Shown: piece by piece, positions 35,725-44,579 of the stretch
How positions within the stretch are numbered: position 1 is the first letter of the stretch
Layout: every line of letters starts with the position of its first letter
Source of the DNA: Nocardia sp. BMG111209
GTDB taxonomy: Bacteria > Actinomycetota > Actinomycetes > Mycobacteriales > Mycobacteriaceae
DNA length: 64,000 nt
Assembly (NCBI RefSeq): GCF_000381925.1
Contig: NZ_KB907307.1
Location: 1,302,001 to 1,366,000, forward strand
Direction of reading: 5' to 3'
Notes under the pieces: model-generated
Databases searched by the model: none
What the model was told of the DNA's origin: nothing
The model's input: the letters and a program-made list of their open reading frames with translations, nothing else
Position numbers and translations under genes: made by a program

Positions 35725-36466
35725 CGCCGAACTCCTGTCCGCCGTTGACGGCGATGGTCTGTCCCGACACGTATCCGGCCGCCGCGGAGGCGAGGAATGC
35801 GACGACGGCGGAGATCTCGTCGGCGGCGCCCCAGCGTCCCAGCGGGATGGTCTTGCAGTCCTCAGCGATGTCCTCGGGTCCGTAGTCCGAGGCCATCCTG
35901 GTCGGCACGCTACCCGGTGCGACGGCGTTCACGCAGACACCGGCGGGTCCCAGCTCGACGGCGAGGTTGCGGGCGAAGGCGATCAGCGCACCCTTGGCGG
36001 CGGCGTAGGCGTGGCCGAAACCGGGTCCGCGCTGGGCCCACAGCGACGAGGTGAGCACAATGCGCGGGCTGCCGGAAGCCAGCAGCAGCGGGACCGCCGC
36101 GCGCACGACGTTGCGGGTGCCACCGACGTGCACCGCGAAGATGTTGTCCCATTCGTCGTCGTCGGTGTCGAGAATGCCGGTGCGGGCGTGCATATTTCCG
36201 GCATTGGACACCACGGCGTCGATACCGCCGAGCGCGCGGCCCGCGGCGGCGACCGCCGCCTCGACGGCGACGCGGTCCCGGACATCGGCCACCGCGCTCC
36301 ACACCCGGCCACCGGCGGCCGCGGCGGCCGCCGCGGTGCCGGCCAGCGCCTCGTCTTCGATGTCGAGCATCGCCACCACCGCGCCGTCGCCGACGAGCCG
36401 CAGCACATGGGCACGGCCCAGACCGTTACCGGCGCCGGTGACCAGCACCACCCGTGGCGCGCTCAT
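35717..36466 (-). CDS. Short-chain dehydrogenase/reductase
   Basis: 249 residues. TGAGNGLGRA, SNAGN, Ser...YAAAK and SGQTIAVNGG are intact. ATG 36466 forms an ATGA overlap with the stop of the permease. It is the fifth gene of the operon and probably oxidises the alcohol made by one of the oxygenases. Confidence 0.87.
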   Translation of the reverse strand: MSAPRVVLVTGAGNGLGRAHVLRLVGDGAVVAMLDIEDEALAGTAAAAAAAGGRVWSAVADVRDRVAVEAAVAAAGRALGGIDAVVSNAGNMHARTGILDTDDDEWDNIFAVHVGGTRNVVRAAVPLLLASGSPRIVLTSSLWAQRGPGFGHAYAAAKGALIAFARNLAVELGPAGVCVNAVAPGSVPTRMASDYGPEDIAEDCKTIPLGRWGAADEISAVVAFLASAAAGYVSGQTIAVNGGQEFGGV

Positions 36467-37995
36467 CGGGCTGCCTCCGCTTCCAGCACGGCCGGAGCCG
36501 GGTTCGGCGTGGCCGGGCGCACTCGCGCCCGGATTCGCGGGCCCTGCGGTCCGTAGACGGTGGCGGGTTCGGGGAACACGAGCAGCAGGATCGTGTAGAT
36601 CACGGCGGCGACCAGACCGGCGCTGATGAAGCTGAGGTCGATGCCGCCCGCGGCCTGGGCCCACGGCCCGGTCAGCAGCGGCGGCGCCGCGGAGAACAGC
36701 ATGCCGACCACGACCGCCGGCAGCCACGCCGCCAGCGCACGGACGTTGAATCCCGCAGTGAACCAATAGATTCCGCCTCGCCGGCGATGGGTGAACACCT
36801 GCAGGTCCGCCGGGGAGTACCAGCCCCGCCGCCACCAGTACCCGATCGTCAGCACGACCATCCACGGCACCAGCACGATGACCAGCAGCACCAGGAACGC
36901 CGACACCGCCGCCTGCGCCTGCCAGACGAACGAGCCCAGGTAGACGAAGGCGGTGGCGACCACCGCGATCACCAGGGTCGCCCACGCCCGCGACAGGCCC
37001 GGGATCAGCGACGACGTGTCCAGCCCGGTTCCGTAGAGTCCGATCGCCCCTTGCAGCGAACCCGCGACCAGGCCCAGCAGCAGGAACAGGAACAGATACC
37101 AGGACGGCGAGGCGGCAACGAGATCGAGCGCGAAGGAACCGCTGCTGGGTGACGCGGCCATGGCGACCGCGACGTAGACCCCCCAGACGCTGGGAATCGC
37201 GATACCCAGCGCCGAGCCGATTCCGGTGGCGGCGAACATCTTCGCCGATCGCCGCCGCGTCTCCCCGACGTAGCGGGCCCAGTCCCCGATGAACGGGCCG
37301 TAGGAGATGACCGTCGACGCGGCCATCAGCGCGGCGAGCACCCAGGTCGCGGGCAGGTTCCCCAGCAGTAACGTGCCGCCGGAATAGGAGGCGTCGAAAT
37401 GTGGTGCGAAAGCGAACAATCCGACGATCATGAGCAGTCCGCACACCGGGCCGAGGTACTGGTTGACCCGCACCACCATGTGGAAGCCGCGGATGGCGAC
37501 CCCGAGGACCACGAGGGTCACCACGGCGTAGCACACCGCACGCGCCCCGTCGGACATGGCGGTGCCGGACAGTCGGCCGATGCCGCCCGCGAGCGCGTCG
37601 CCGGTGGTCCAGATGGTCAGCGCGGTGAACCCGATGGCGCTGAACAGGCCGAGCACGGTGCCGACGAGCCGGCCCGCGACCCCGAAGTGCGCCCCGCTGG
37701 ACACCGCGTTGTTGGTGCCGGTCTTCGGGGCGAGCAGGCCCATCGGGGCGAGTACGACGCCGCCGACGATCGATCCGAGGATCACCGCGGACAGCGCGCT
37801 CCAGAATCCCAGCCCGAATCCCACGGCCAGCCAGCCGGTGACCATGACGGACAGGCAGAGATTGCCCAGCAGCAGCACCCGGAACACGTGCCACGGCGAA
37901 TAGGTGCGATGTGATTCGGGAATGGTGTCGATGCCGAGTGTCTCGAAACCCTTGTTCGTAGTGGGCGTGTCGCCGGATCGGGTAGCGGTGGTCAT
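36463..37995 (-). CDS. NCS1-family purine/pyrimidine-type permease
   Basis: 510 residues and about 12 transmembrane helices. GIDTIPESHRTYSPWHVFRVLLLGNLCLSVMVTGWLAVGFGLG matches the start of NCS1 carriers, which import nucleobases, allantoin, hydantoins or thiamine-like compounds with Na+ or H+. ATG 37995 has AAGGA upstream. Its presence in the operon is the best clue that the substrate is a small N-rich ring or open ureide. Confidence 0.87.
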   Translation of the reverse strand: MTTATRSGDTPTTNKGFETLGIDTIPESHRTYSPWHVFRVLLLGNLCLSVMVTGWLAVGFGLGFWSALSAVILGSIVGGVVLAPMGLLAPKTGTNNAVSSGAHFGVAGRLVGTVLGLFSAIGFTALTIWTTGDALAGGIGRLSGTAMSDGARAVCYAVVTLVVLGVAIRGFHMVVRVNQYLGPVCGLLMIVGLFAFAPHFDASYSGGTLLLGNLPATWVLAALMAASTVISYGPFIGDWARYVGETRRRSAKMFAATGIGSALGIAIPSVWGVYVAVAMAASPSSGSFALDLVAASPSWYLFLFLLLGLVAGSLQGAIGLYGTGLDTSSLIPGLSRAWATLVIAVVATAFVYLGSFVWQAQAAVSAFLVLLVIVLVPWMVVLTIGYWWRRGWYSPADLQVFTHRRRGGIYWFTAGFNVRALAAWLPAVVVGMLFSAAPPLLTGPWAQAAGGIDLSFISAGLVAAVIYTILLLVFPEPATVYGPQGPRIRARVRPATPNPAPAVLEAEAAR

Positions 37996-38044
37996 GGCGT
38001 TGTCCTTCCTGGGACGGGGACGGGGACGGGTGGGTGGAACCGGT

Positions 38045-39067
38045 TCACGGGGTGAGGCTGCGGCCGAAGCCCGCGGACAACGCCGCGGCGCCGTCCGGCA
38101 GCACGATCTCGCCGCTGTGGACCCGGTCGGTCAGATAGTGGTAGCTCTGCACGATCTGGCCCCAGAGATGTTCTCCCGCAACGACTCCGGGCCGTGCGGG
38201 ACGTCCGGGGGTGACGAAGCGCGGCAGTGGTTCGACGTAGGTGTGGTAGTCGACATTGAAGAAGAAAGGGAAGGAATAGCGTTCGGTGGCGACCCGGCGC
38301 ACCCGGTGTGTGGTCGAGACGAATTCACCGTTGGTCCACAGCTCGAGCATGTCGCCGATGTTGACCACGTAGGCGTCGCCGATCGGGGGCGCGTCGATCC
38401 AGTCACCGGCCTCGTTGAGGACCTCCAGGCCGGGCCGGGTCGGGCGCAGCAGGGTGAAGCATTCGTAGTCGGTGTGCGCGCCGATACCGGGCCGGTCGTG
38501 AACGTCGGTCGAGTAGGGGTAGTGGATCATGCGCAATGCGCTCGGCGCCTTGGTGACATGGTGGGTGAAGGAATCCGGCGCCTCGCCGAGGGCCACGGCG
38601 AACACCTCGAACAACCTCAGCCCCAGGTCCAGGACCGCGTGGTAGTAGGCCATCGCGGTCTCGGCGAAGCCGTCGATGTCCGGCCAGGAATTGGGACCCA
38701 GCAGCGGGATGCCGGACAGCCGGTCCGGGTCGTCGAGCGGCAGGTCGAGCGCGAAGTTGAAGGCCTCCTTGTGGTCGATTCCGCCGCCGGAGAAGGTCTC
38801 CTCCCCCTCGGGCACGTACCCGCGGTGATTGGGCGAGTCGCGGATGTAGCAGCGCATCTTCTCCGCCGCCGGGCGGGCGAAGAAATCCGCGGCGGCGGCG
38901 GTGAGGTCGGTGAACAGCTTCTCGTCGATCCCGTGGCCGGTGATGTACATGAATCCGACCTCGCGGGCCGCCGCGCCGACCTGCTCGGCGATCGCGAGCC
39001 GCGACCGCGCCGTCCCGTCGGCCAGACCACCGACGTCGATGACGGGAAGTTCGGTGAAATGGGGCAT
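38045..39067 (-). CDS. Fe(II)/2-oxoglutarate oxygenase, isopenicillin N synthase family
   Basis: 340 residues. HTDYE (HxD), distal His in TTHRV and RYSFPFF (2OG-binding Arg and Ser) give the full triad. N-terminal LPVIDVGGLADG is the DIOX_N region. The group covers hydroxylases and ring-forming oxidases. ATG 39067 has AAGGAAC 8 bases upstream. It lies 31 bases after the isomerase and 49 before the permease on the same strand. Confidence 0.88.
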   Translation of the reverse strand: MPHFTELPVIDVGGLADGTARSRLAIAEQVGAAAREVGFMYITGHGIDEKLFTDLTAAAADFFARPAAEKMRCYIRDSPNHRGYVPEGEETFSGGGIDHKEAFNFALDLPLDDPDRLSGIPLLGPNSWPDIDGFAETAMAYYHAVLDLGLRLFEVFAVALGEAPDSFTHHVTKAPSALRMIHYPYSTDVHDRPGIGAHTDYECFTLLRPTRPGLEVLNEAGDWIDAPPIGDAYVVNIGDMLELWTNGEFVSTTHRVRRVATERYSFPFFFNVDYHTYVEPLPRFVTPGRPARPGVVAGEHLWGQIVQSYHYLTDRVHSGEIVLPDGAAALSAGFGRSLTP

Positions 39068-39098
39068 GCGAGTGTTCCTTTCGTCTCGGTTGCGGCGG

Positions 39099-39968
39099 CT
39101 ACCGCGCGGTCGCGCGCGAGTGGTCCGCCGCGGCGGCGAACAGCGTCCGGGCGCGCGCGGCCAGGTCCAGGGATTCGGCCCAGCGGTCGCTGAGTTCGCG
39201 GCCGTCGGGTCCGACCAGGGCGTAGGGGTAGGGGCCGAGTTCGCAGAGGAATACGCAGTCCTGGTCCGGGCGGCGCCGGTGCAGGCTGCGGAAGGCATCG
39301 GTCCACCAGGTCTCGAAGCGCCGCTCCGCGCGCCGGTGCGGCGGCCAGTGCAGCGGTACCTGGATCTGTTCCCGGGTGGCGACCCGGCCCTGGACCGACC
39401 CGGCCCGCTCGTAGAGGATGTCGAGCAGTCGCTGCACGCGCGGGCGTTCGGCGCCGCCGGCATCCGGGTCGGGCAGCTCGCTGCCGACCACGTAGTGCGA
39501 AAGGTCCAGTGCCAGTGGAACATCGACGGCCTGCACCAGTTGTGCGGTGAAGGCGGGATCGTTGGTCAGCGTGTAGCGGTGGGTCTCCAGCTGCATCGCG
39601 ACGCCCGCGCGGCGGCTCTGCTCCATCCAGTCGGCCACCAGCTCGGCCGCCGCGGCGACCGAATCGGGGAACACCTCACCGCACACCACCACCAGTTCGG
39701 CGCCCACGTCCGTGGCGTACCGCAGCCCTTCGGACAGCGGTCGCTGCTCGGTGACGAACACGGTCACCGAGGACCGCAGGCCGGCGGCGTCGAGCAGCCG
39801 CGCCATCGTGGCGGCGGGCGGATTCTTGCCCGGCGTGTAGGTATCGATGCCGACCCCGTCGAACCCCGCCTCGGCCACCCGCTCGACCCGCTGCGGCACG
39901 GTCCACCGGGCGCCGTGCAGCGGCAGATCCTCCATCGCCCACAGGGATTGGAACACCGACAGCGTCAT
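39099..39968 (-). CDS. TIM-barrel sugar-phosphate isomerase/epimerase family protein
   Basis: 289 residues. The pattern matches the xylose-isomerase-like TIM barrel: GFDGVGIDTYTPGK near residue 35, LVVVCGEVFPDS, LETHRYTLTND and ALDLSHYVVGSE with metal-ligand-like Glu, Asp and His. It may be a carbohydrate epimerase or an isomerase of a hydroxy acid. ATG 39968 overlaps the stop of the ureohydrolase gene as ATGA, so both are coupled. Confidence 0.8.
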   Translation of the reverse strand: MTLSVFQSLWAMEDLPLHGARWTVPQRVERVAEAGFDGVGIDTYTPGKNPPAATMARLLDAAGLRSSVTVFVTEQRPLSEGLRYATDVGAELVVVCGEVFPDSVAAAAELVADWMEQSRRAGVAMQLETHRYTLTNDPAFTAQLVQAVDVPLALDLSHYVVGSELPDPDAGGAERPRVQRLLDILYERAGSVQGRVATREQIQVPLHWPPHRRAERRFETWWTDAFRSLHRRRPDQDCVFLCELGPYPYALVGPDGRELSDRWAESLDLAARARTLFAAAADHSRATAR

Positions 39969-40945
39969 GCGGCCACCGCCGGTTCGGTCGCGGCCATGAG
40001 GCAGACCAGTTCGTAGACGAGGTTGGCGGCGGCGATCCCGGTGAGCTGCGCGTGGTCGTAGGCCGGCGAGACCTCCACCACATCGGCCCCGACGATCCGG
40101 TAGCCGGTCAGCTCGCGCAGGAAAAGCAGCAGTTCCCGGCTGGTCAGGCCACCGATCTCGGGGGTTCCGGTGCCGGGCGCGTGAGCGGGATCGAGGACGT
40201 CGATATCGATCGAGACGTAGATCGGCCGCCCGCCGAGCCGGGCGTGCATGCGCTCGAGTGCGGCGCGGATACCGTCGGCCTCGATCTGCGGGCAGGTGAT
40301 CCGCGCGAACCCCAGGGCCGAATCGTCGATCAGGTCGGTGGCGCTGTACAGCGAGCCGCGGATGCCGATGTGCAGCGAGCCCTCCCGGTCGATCAGCCCC
40401 TCCTCGGCGGCGCGCCGGAACGGGGTGCCGTGGGTGTAGGCGGCGCCGAAGTACGAGTCCCAGGTGTCCAGATGCGCATCGAAGTGCAGCACGGTGATCG
40501 GCCCGTGCCGGCGATGCAGCGCGCGCAACATGGGTAGGGCGCAGGTGTGGTCGCCGCCGATGACGGCGGTGCGCAGCCCGGCGGCGGCCAGTTCGTCGGC
40601 CCGGTACTCGATCGCGGTGATCGCGGCGCCGATGTCGAACGGCGTGCAGGCCACATCCCCGGCGTCGACCACCTGGGTCGCGGCGAACGGAAAGATGTCC
40701 AGGTCGGCGTTGTAGGGCTTCAGCAGCCGCGATGCCTCGCGCACGTGGGCGGGCCCGAACCGGGCGCCCGGACGGTAGGTGACCGCACTGTCGAACGGGA
40801 CACCGAGAACGGCGATCCGGGCCGCGTCGACATCCTCCAGGCGCGGCAGCCGCCCGTAGGTGGCGAAGCCCGCGTAGCGCGGGATCACCGTGGGGTCGAG
40901 CTGCCCTCGCGGTGATTGCAGCTTCATCGGTAGATCGTCATCCAT
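39965..40945 (-). CDS. Ureohydrolase (agmatinase/guanidino-acid hydrolase family)
   Basis: 326 residues. All dinuclear metal motifs are present: GGDHT, HFDAHLD and SIDIDVLDP. The enzyme splits urea, or an analogous leaving group, from a guanidino compound or a formimino acid. Substrate-loop residues do not let me pick agmatine, guanidinobutyrate or guanidine. First gene of the operon. ATG 40945 is assumed; ATG 40927 is possible, neither has a strong ribosome-binding site. Confidence 0.87.
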   Translation of the reverse strand: MDDDLPMKLQSPRGQLDPTVIPRYAGFATYGRLPRLEDVDAARIAVLGVPFDSAVTYRPGARFGPAHVREASRLLKPYNADLDIFPFAATQVVDAGDVACTPFDIGAAITAIEYRADELAAAGLRTAVIGGDHTCALPMLRALHRRHGPITVLHFDAHLDTWDSYFGAAYTHGTPFRRAAEEGLIDREGSLHIGIRGSLYSATDLIDDSALGFARITCPQIEADGIRAALERMHARLGGRPIYVSIDIDVLDPAHAPGTGTPEIGGLTSRELLLFLRELTGYRIVGADVVEVSPAYDHAQLTGIAAANLVYELVCLMAATEPAVAA

Positions 40946-41209
40946 GCGACAATTAAGTCACGAAGATCGAGATACGACTTACTATCTTGCGGTTAATTTA
41001 CACGTGCGCCGCACTTTTAACCTTGACGAAACTACGAGTGCGGCATGCGACACCGGGCCGATCGGCCGGGTGGCAGCCGCTCGACCGGGCGGGCAGGCAG
41101 ATTCCCCGCCGGCCGCACTACCATGGATGGTTCGGCAGGGACGTCAGCGACGGGCGGGTTCGCCGGTGCGCTGACGCCGGTATCGAAGGTGAGAGGCGTC
41201 ACCGCAGCA
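40946..41209. promoter_or_regulatory. Divergent promoter region of the eight-gene operon and its Lrp regulator
   Basis: 264 bases without a gene. It is much more AT-rich (40950-41035) than its flanks, as expected of a promoter. AAGTC (40955-40959) and GACTT (40976-40980) form a short dyad near the ureohydrolase start, a possible Lrp/AsnC site. I see no riboswitch fold I recognise, including guanidine types. Confidence 0.45.
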
Positions 41210-42172
41210 ATGAGTGAGATGTCCGTGGATGCCGTGGATCGGCAACTGGTCGCTGCGTTGCAGCGTGACGGTCGCGCCACCCACGAGGCGCTGGCACAGG
41301 CCGTCGGCCTGTCGCGCGTCGCGGCCAGGACCAGGCTGTTGCGGCTGCTCGACAGTGGGGCGGTCACCGTTCTCGGCATCGTCCACCCCTCGGTGTTCGG
41401 CCTGCACTGCTGTGGTCACATCGGTGTGCGGGTCGAAGGAGCGGCGGCGCCGGTGGCCGCGCACATCGCCGGCTTCGACCACGCCGCATTCGTCTCCGTG
41501 GTGGCCGGCGCCTACTCGCTGGTGGTCCAGATGCACTGCCCCGACGAGACTGTCCTCGCCGCGGAGATCAACCGCATCGCGGCACTGCCGACGGTGCACG
41601 GGATCGAAACCGCCGTCTACACGGAAATCCTCAAGGACAACCACGTGGCGCCACGCCGCAGCACACATGTGCTCGACGACACCGATCTGGGTCTGCTGCG
41701 CCGGCTGCAGGCCGACGGCCGCGTCTCCTATGCCGATCTGGCGAACGAGATCGACATGTCCATCAGCGCCGTCCGCGCACGAGTGCTCCGGCTCATCGAG
41801 ACCGGCACCATCCATATAGGCGCCCGGATCCAGCCGGGCGTCTTCGGTTCGAACCATCTCTGCGGCCTCGGCATCACCTTCGGCGCAGGCCGCGACACCG
41901 CCCTGGCCACACTCGCGGATCTGCCCTGTGTCGACTACCTCGCCACGACACTCGGCCGCTGCGACGCGATCTGCACCGTGACCAGCCGATCCGTCGACGA
42001 AGCGCTCCACGATCTCGAAACCGTCCGCAGCGTGCCCGGGGTACGGTCGGTCGAGGCATTCAACCACTTGCGGGTGGTCAAGAGCCTGACCAGCAAGTCC
42101 TACTCACCCGCTTCACCCGCCGATACGGACATTCGGATACGCGAGACGCTGTCGTACCGTCCCGTCGTATGA
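41210..42172 (+). CDS. Tandem Lrp/AsnC-family regulator
   Basis: 320 residues with two complete Lrp units: HTH1 (DRQLVAALQRDGRATHEALAQAVGLSRVAARTRL), RAM-like domain 1, HTH2 (DTDLGLLRRLQADGRVSYADLANEIDMSISAVRARV) and RAM domain 2. Duplicated AsnC proteins are less common than single-unit Lrp. It is divergent from the eight-gene operon and surely its local regulator, presumably sensing the substrate. ATG 41210 is chosen; GTG 41189 is in frame with a weak site. Confidence 0.87.
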   Translation: MSEMSVDAVDRQLVAALQRDGRATHEALAQAVGLSRVAARTRLLRLLDSGAVTVLGIVHPSVFGLHCCGHIGVRVEGAAAPVAAHIAGFDHAAFVSVVAGAYSLVVQMHCPDETVLAAEINRIAALPTVHGIETAVYTEILKDNHVAPRRSTHVLDDTDLGLLRRLQADGRVSYADLANEIDMSISAVRARVLRLIETGTIHIGARIQPGVFGSNHLCGLGITFGAGRDTALATLADLPCVDYLATTLGRCDAICTVTSRSVDEALHDLETVRSVPGVRSVEAFNHLRVVKSLTSKSYSPASPADTDIRIRETLSYRPVV

Positions 42173-42260
42173 CCCGGCTGTGGTCGCGCTACATCTACCG
42201 CTCCCAGCTGCCGCGCGTGTCGACATCCGTTGCGTCCGCCAGCGCCTCCAGCTCCGCGAT

Positions 42261-43141
42261 CTACGCGCCGGCGAGTCCGATGCCGTGCGCTCGGACCAGC
42301 CCGTCGATATAACCCGCCTTCGTGACCCCGATGATCGGGGTGGTCCCCTTGGCGATGGCCCAGGCGGTGGCGACGTCGGCGGCGGACGCGTCTCGGTCCC
42401 GGCCGATCGCTGCCATCCGGTCCGTCAGCGCCTGTAGCCGGGGCAGCATGCGGTTGTACACGGCCGCCCGGCTGCTGCCCGCCGGCAACGGATGGGCCGG
42501 GCTGTACTTGCCGGTCAGCGCCCCTTGCTCGAGCACCATGTAGGAGAAGAACCGCACGTCGCGCTCGTGGCAGTACTCGAGGATGCCCGCACGCTCCGAG
42601 CTCCGGTACAGCAGGCTGTAGTGGTTCTGGACCGCCTCCACCCGGAAACCGTCCTCGCCGAGGATCTCATCGGCGAGAGCGATCTGCTTCAGGTCGTGGT
42701 TCGAGACGCCGACATGCCTATCCTGCCGCTGCGCAGCAGCGGTATCAGCAACGGCGTCCACCGGGCCACGTCGGCCGGGTTGTGGATCCAGTACAGGTCC
42801 ACGTAGTCGGTGCCCATGCGGTGCAGGCTCTGCTCCAGCATGTCCGCGACCGGATCGTCGCCGTCGCCCGCGATCTGCGGAGTGAACTTCGTCGACAGCT
42901 GATACTCGTTGCGGGCGTAGCCCTTCAGCGCCTCGGCGAGGACCGTCTCCGAGTGGCCCATGCCGTACACCGCCGCGGTGTCCCACAGGGTGAACCCGTT
43001 CGCGTGCGCCTTCTCGACGACCTCCCGCAGGCCGGCCGCGGTCAGCCGGCTGCCGAAATAGCCGTCGCCCACCTCGCCACTGTCTCCCCAGGCCCACGTA
43101 CCCAGCGCCACCGCCGGCGTTGTCAGGATCGTGCTCGTCAT
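42261..43141 (-). pseudogene. Aldo/keto reductase broken by a frameshift
   Basis: Two overlapping frames make one aldo/keto reductase. Frame A (ATG 43141, GGAGG 8 bases upstream) covers ALGTWAWGD through the catalytic region DTAAVYG, STKFTPQ and WIHNPADV. It then runs into an early stop (TGA near 42689). Frame B resumes at VGVSNHDLKQ and continues to TAG 42263-42261 with TPIIGVTKAGYIDG. One base is missing between about 42712 and 42717; restoring it would give a continuous protein of about 293 residues. Either a recent mutation or a sequencing error. Confidence 0.8.
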
Positions 43142-43415
43142 ATCGCCCACCTCCAGTCTCGGAAACGTTCGATCTCCAGGAAACCGTGATACCCGCCCTC
43201 GGAGAAGGTCGCGTCTACCGGGGGTACGACCTCAACCCCCTTCGCACCCTGACCAGCGACTACCGTGAACGGGATGGACCAGCAGCCCGGAAACCGCGGC
43301 GGACAATCCGACTTCCGGTACCTTGCCCGTGCTGGTGGTCATGCCTCTCTTCGGTCACGCCGCTGCGGGAGCCACCCCGACCGCGAAACCGCAACCGGAC
43401 ATATCAGTCGGAACC
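43142..43415. other. Gap between the broken reductase and hxsC; possible gene relics
   Basis: 274 bases. The first 60 are the likely promoter of the reductase. A frame from GTG 43267 (NGMDQQPGNRG) has coding-like third positions to about 43320, then another frame (LPVLVVMPLFGHAAAG) takes over and has the look of a signal peptide up to about 43400. Neither gives a full gene. It marks the edge of the less GC-rich hxs segment and may hold debris of an insertion. Confidence 0.3.
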
Positions 43416-44579
43416 TCACTTGATAGCGGCTATCCCGCGACTGAACTTCGGTCGTCCTGTCGAGAAGAAACCGGCACATTCGTGACGCACCGAGCAGTCG
43501 CCACACTCCGCGACGTACGCGTTCTTCCAATCCGAGATCGACTGCACCGCGAACGGCCGGATGCCGGCATCGAGGACGCACAGGGGCAGGTTGTAGATCG
43601 AAACGTTCACCCCGGCGGCGGACAGGGCGTCGACACCAGCCTTCAACTGCTCCTGGTAATCGACGGGATCGATCCACAGTGTGGCGTCGTTGGCGACCGC
43701 GAAGCCGGTGTTTTCCATACCCATCAGAGCCACATGATCGACGAATGGAAGGTTACGCGCGATCCACGAGCAGGTCTCACGGAGGCGCGGTGCGGTGATG
43801 GCGTGCAGAACAATACGAATCTCGACCCGTTGCCCTAGGTTCTTGAGTCGGAGCACGCCGAGAACAGTTTCGTCGAACGCGCCCGCGGCCTGAACCACAT
43901 AGTCGTGAATGTGATCCACCGCCGCATAGATCGGTATACCTGCTGAGAGCTGTGGATGCCCGATCTCGGCCCAGGCGTGCGCGACCTCGGGAACGGAGAA
44001 GGCGCGCCCGTTGGTCAACACGTGGATCGCGGTGCCCGGGAGCAGATCCCGCGACAACTCCAGCAGCCCGATGAATCGGCGCCATTCGGTGAGCGGTTCC
44101 CCGCCGGTGAATGTCAGTGCGGGAGTTGCCGGGTCGAGCAGTGGCAGTGCCTCTGCGATCTCGTCGATCAGCCAACCGTCATCGACCTTCTTCGGTGGCT
44201 GCGAACACATCAGGCAATAGTTGTTGCAGCGTTCGGTGACGAGGAAGAAGTTGTGTCGCGACGACCGACGGTAGAGCAGCCTCACTCGACCCGACCGCGG
44301 GTAGATGCTCAGCACATCGCCATCGCCGACCTCGGCGAACCCCGCCGGAAGTCGGAGGTAGCTCGACGATACGCCGTCCGGGCACGCGTCGCGCCCGACC
44401 GCGATCCGGAATCCATTCGCCTGCGCCGCCGTCCAGTCGCAATCGTCGACGATCAGCGCGGCATCGCGATCATCCGACGGGGCACTGTTCGGGGGGCGGA
44501 GCCGCACGATCCGGTTCTCGTCACCGAGTCCGACGTTGTCCGCCGCCGATGATCGTCCTACGAGCAGAAGAGGTTTCAC
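43416..44579 (-). CDS. hxsC: His-Xaa-Ser system radical SAM maturase HxsC
   Basis: 387 residues. Radical SAM CxxxCxxC is C118, C122, C125 (RCNNYCLMCS) with GGEP at 159-162. A SPASM-like C-terminal cluster region has C334, C359, C362 and C368. In known Hxs systems, HxsB and HxsC together modify the HxS-repeat precursor HxsA. The start is GTG 44579, which overlaps the hxsB stop as GTGA, so the two are translationally coupled; the longer frame upstream is antisense-like and lies within hxsB. Base composition is lower in GC than flanking genes. It is the last gene of hxsADBC. Confidence 0.87.
   Translation of the reverse strand: MKPLLLVGRSSAADNVGLGDENRIVRLRPPNSAPSDDRDAALIVDDCDWTAAQANGFRIAVGRDACPDGVSSSYLRLPAGFAEVGDGDVLSIYPRSGRVRLLYRRSSRHNFFLVTERCNNYCLMCSQPPKKVDDGWLIDEIAEALPLLDPATPALTFTGGEPLTEWRRFIGLLELSRDLLPGTAIHVLTNGRAFSVPEVAHAWAEIGHPQLSAGIPIYAAVDHIHDYVVQAAGAFDETVLGVLRLKNLGQRVEIRIVLHAITAPRLRETCSWIARNLPFVDHVALMGMENTGFAVANDATLWIDPVDYQEQLKAGVDALSAAGVNVSIYNLPLCVLDAGIRPFAVQSISDWKNAYVAECGDCSVRHECAGFFSTGRPKFSRGIAAIK

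Noticed and set aside
40946..41050. Guanidine riboswitch upstream of the ureohydrolase
   Set aside because: The typical conserved stems and loops of guanidine riboswitch classes were not found by eye; a covariance search would decide.
42173..42260. Terminator between the Lrp gene and the broken reductase
   Set aside because: No convincing stem of eight or more pairs found by eye.
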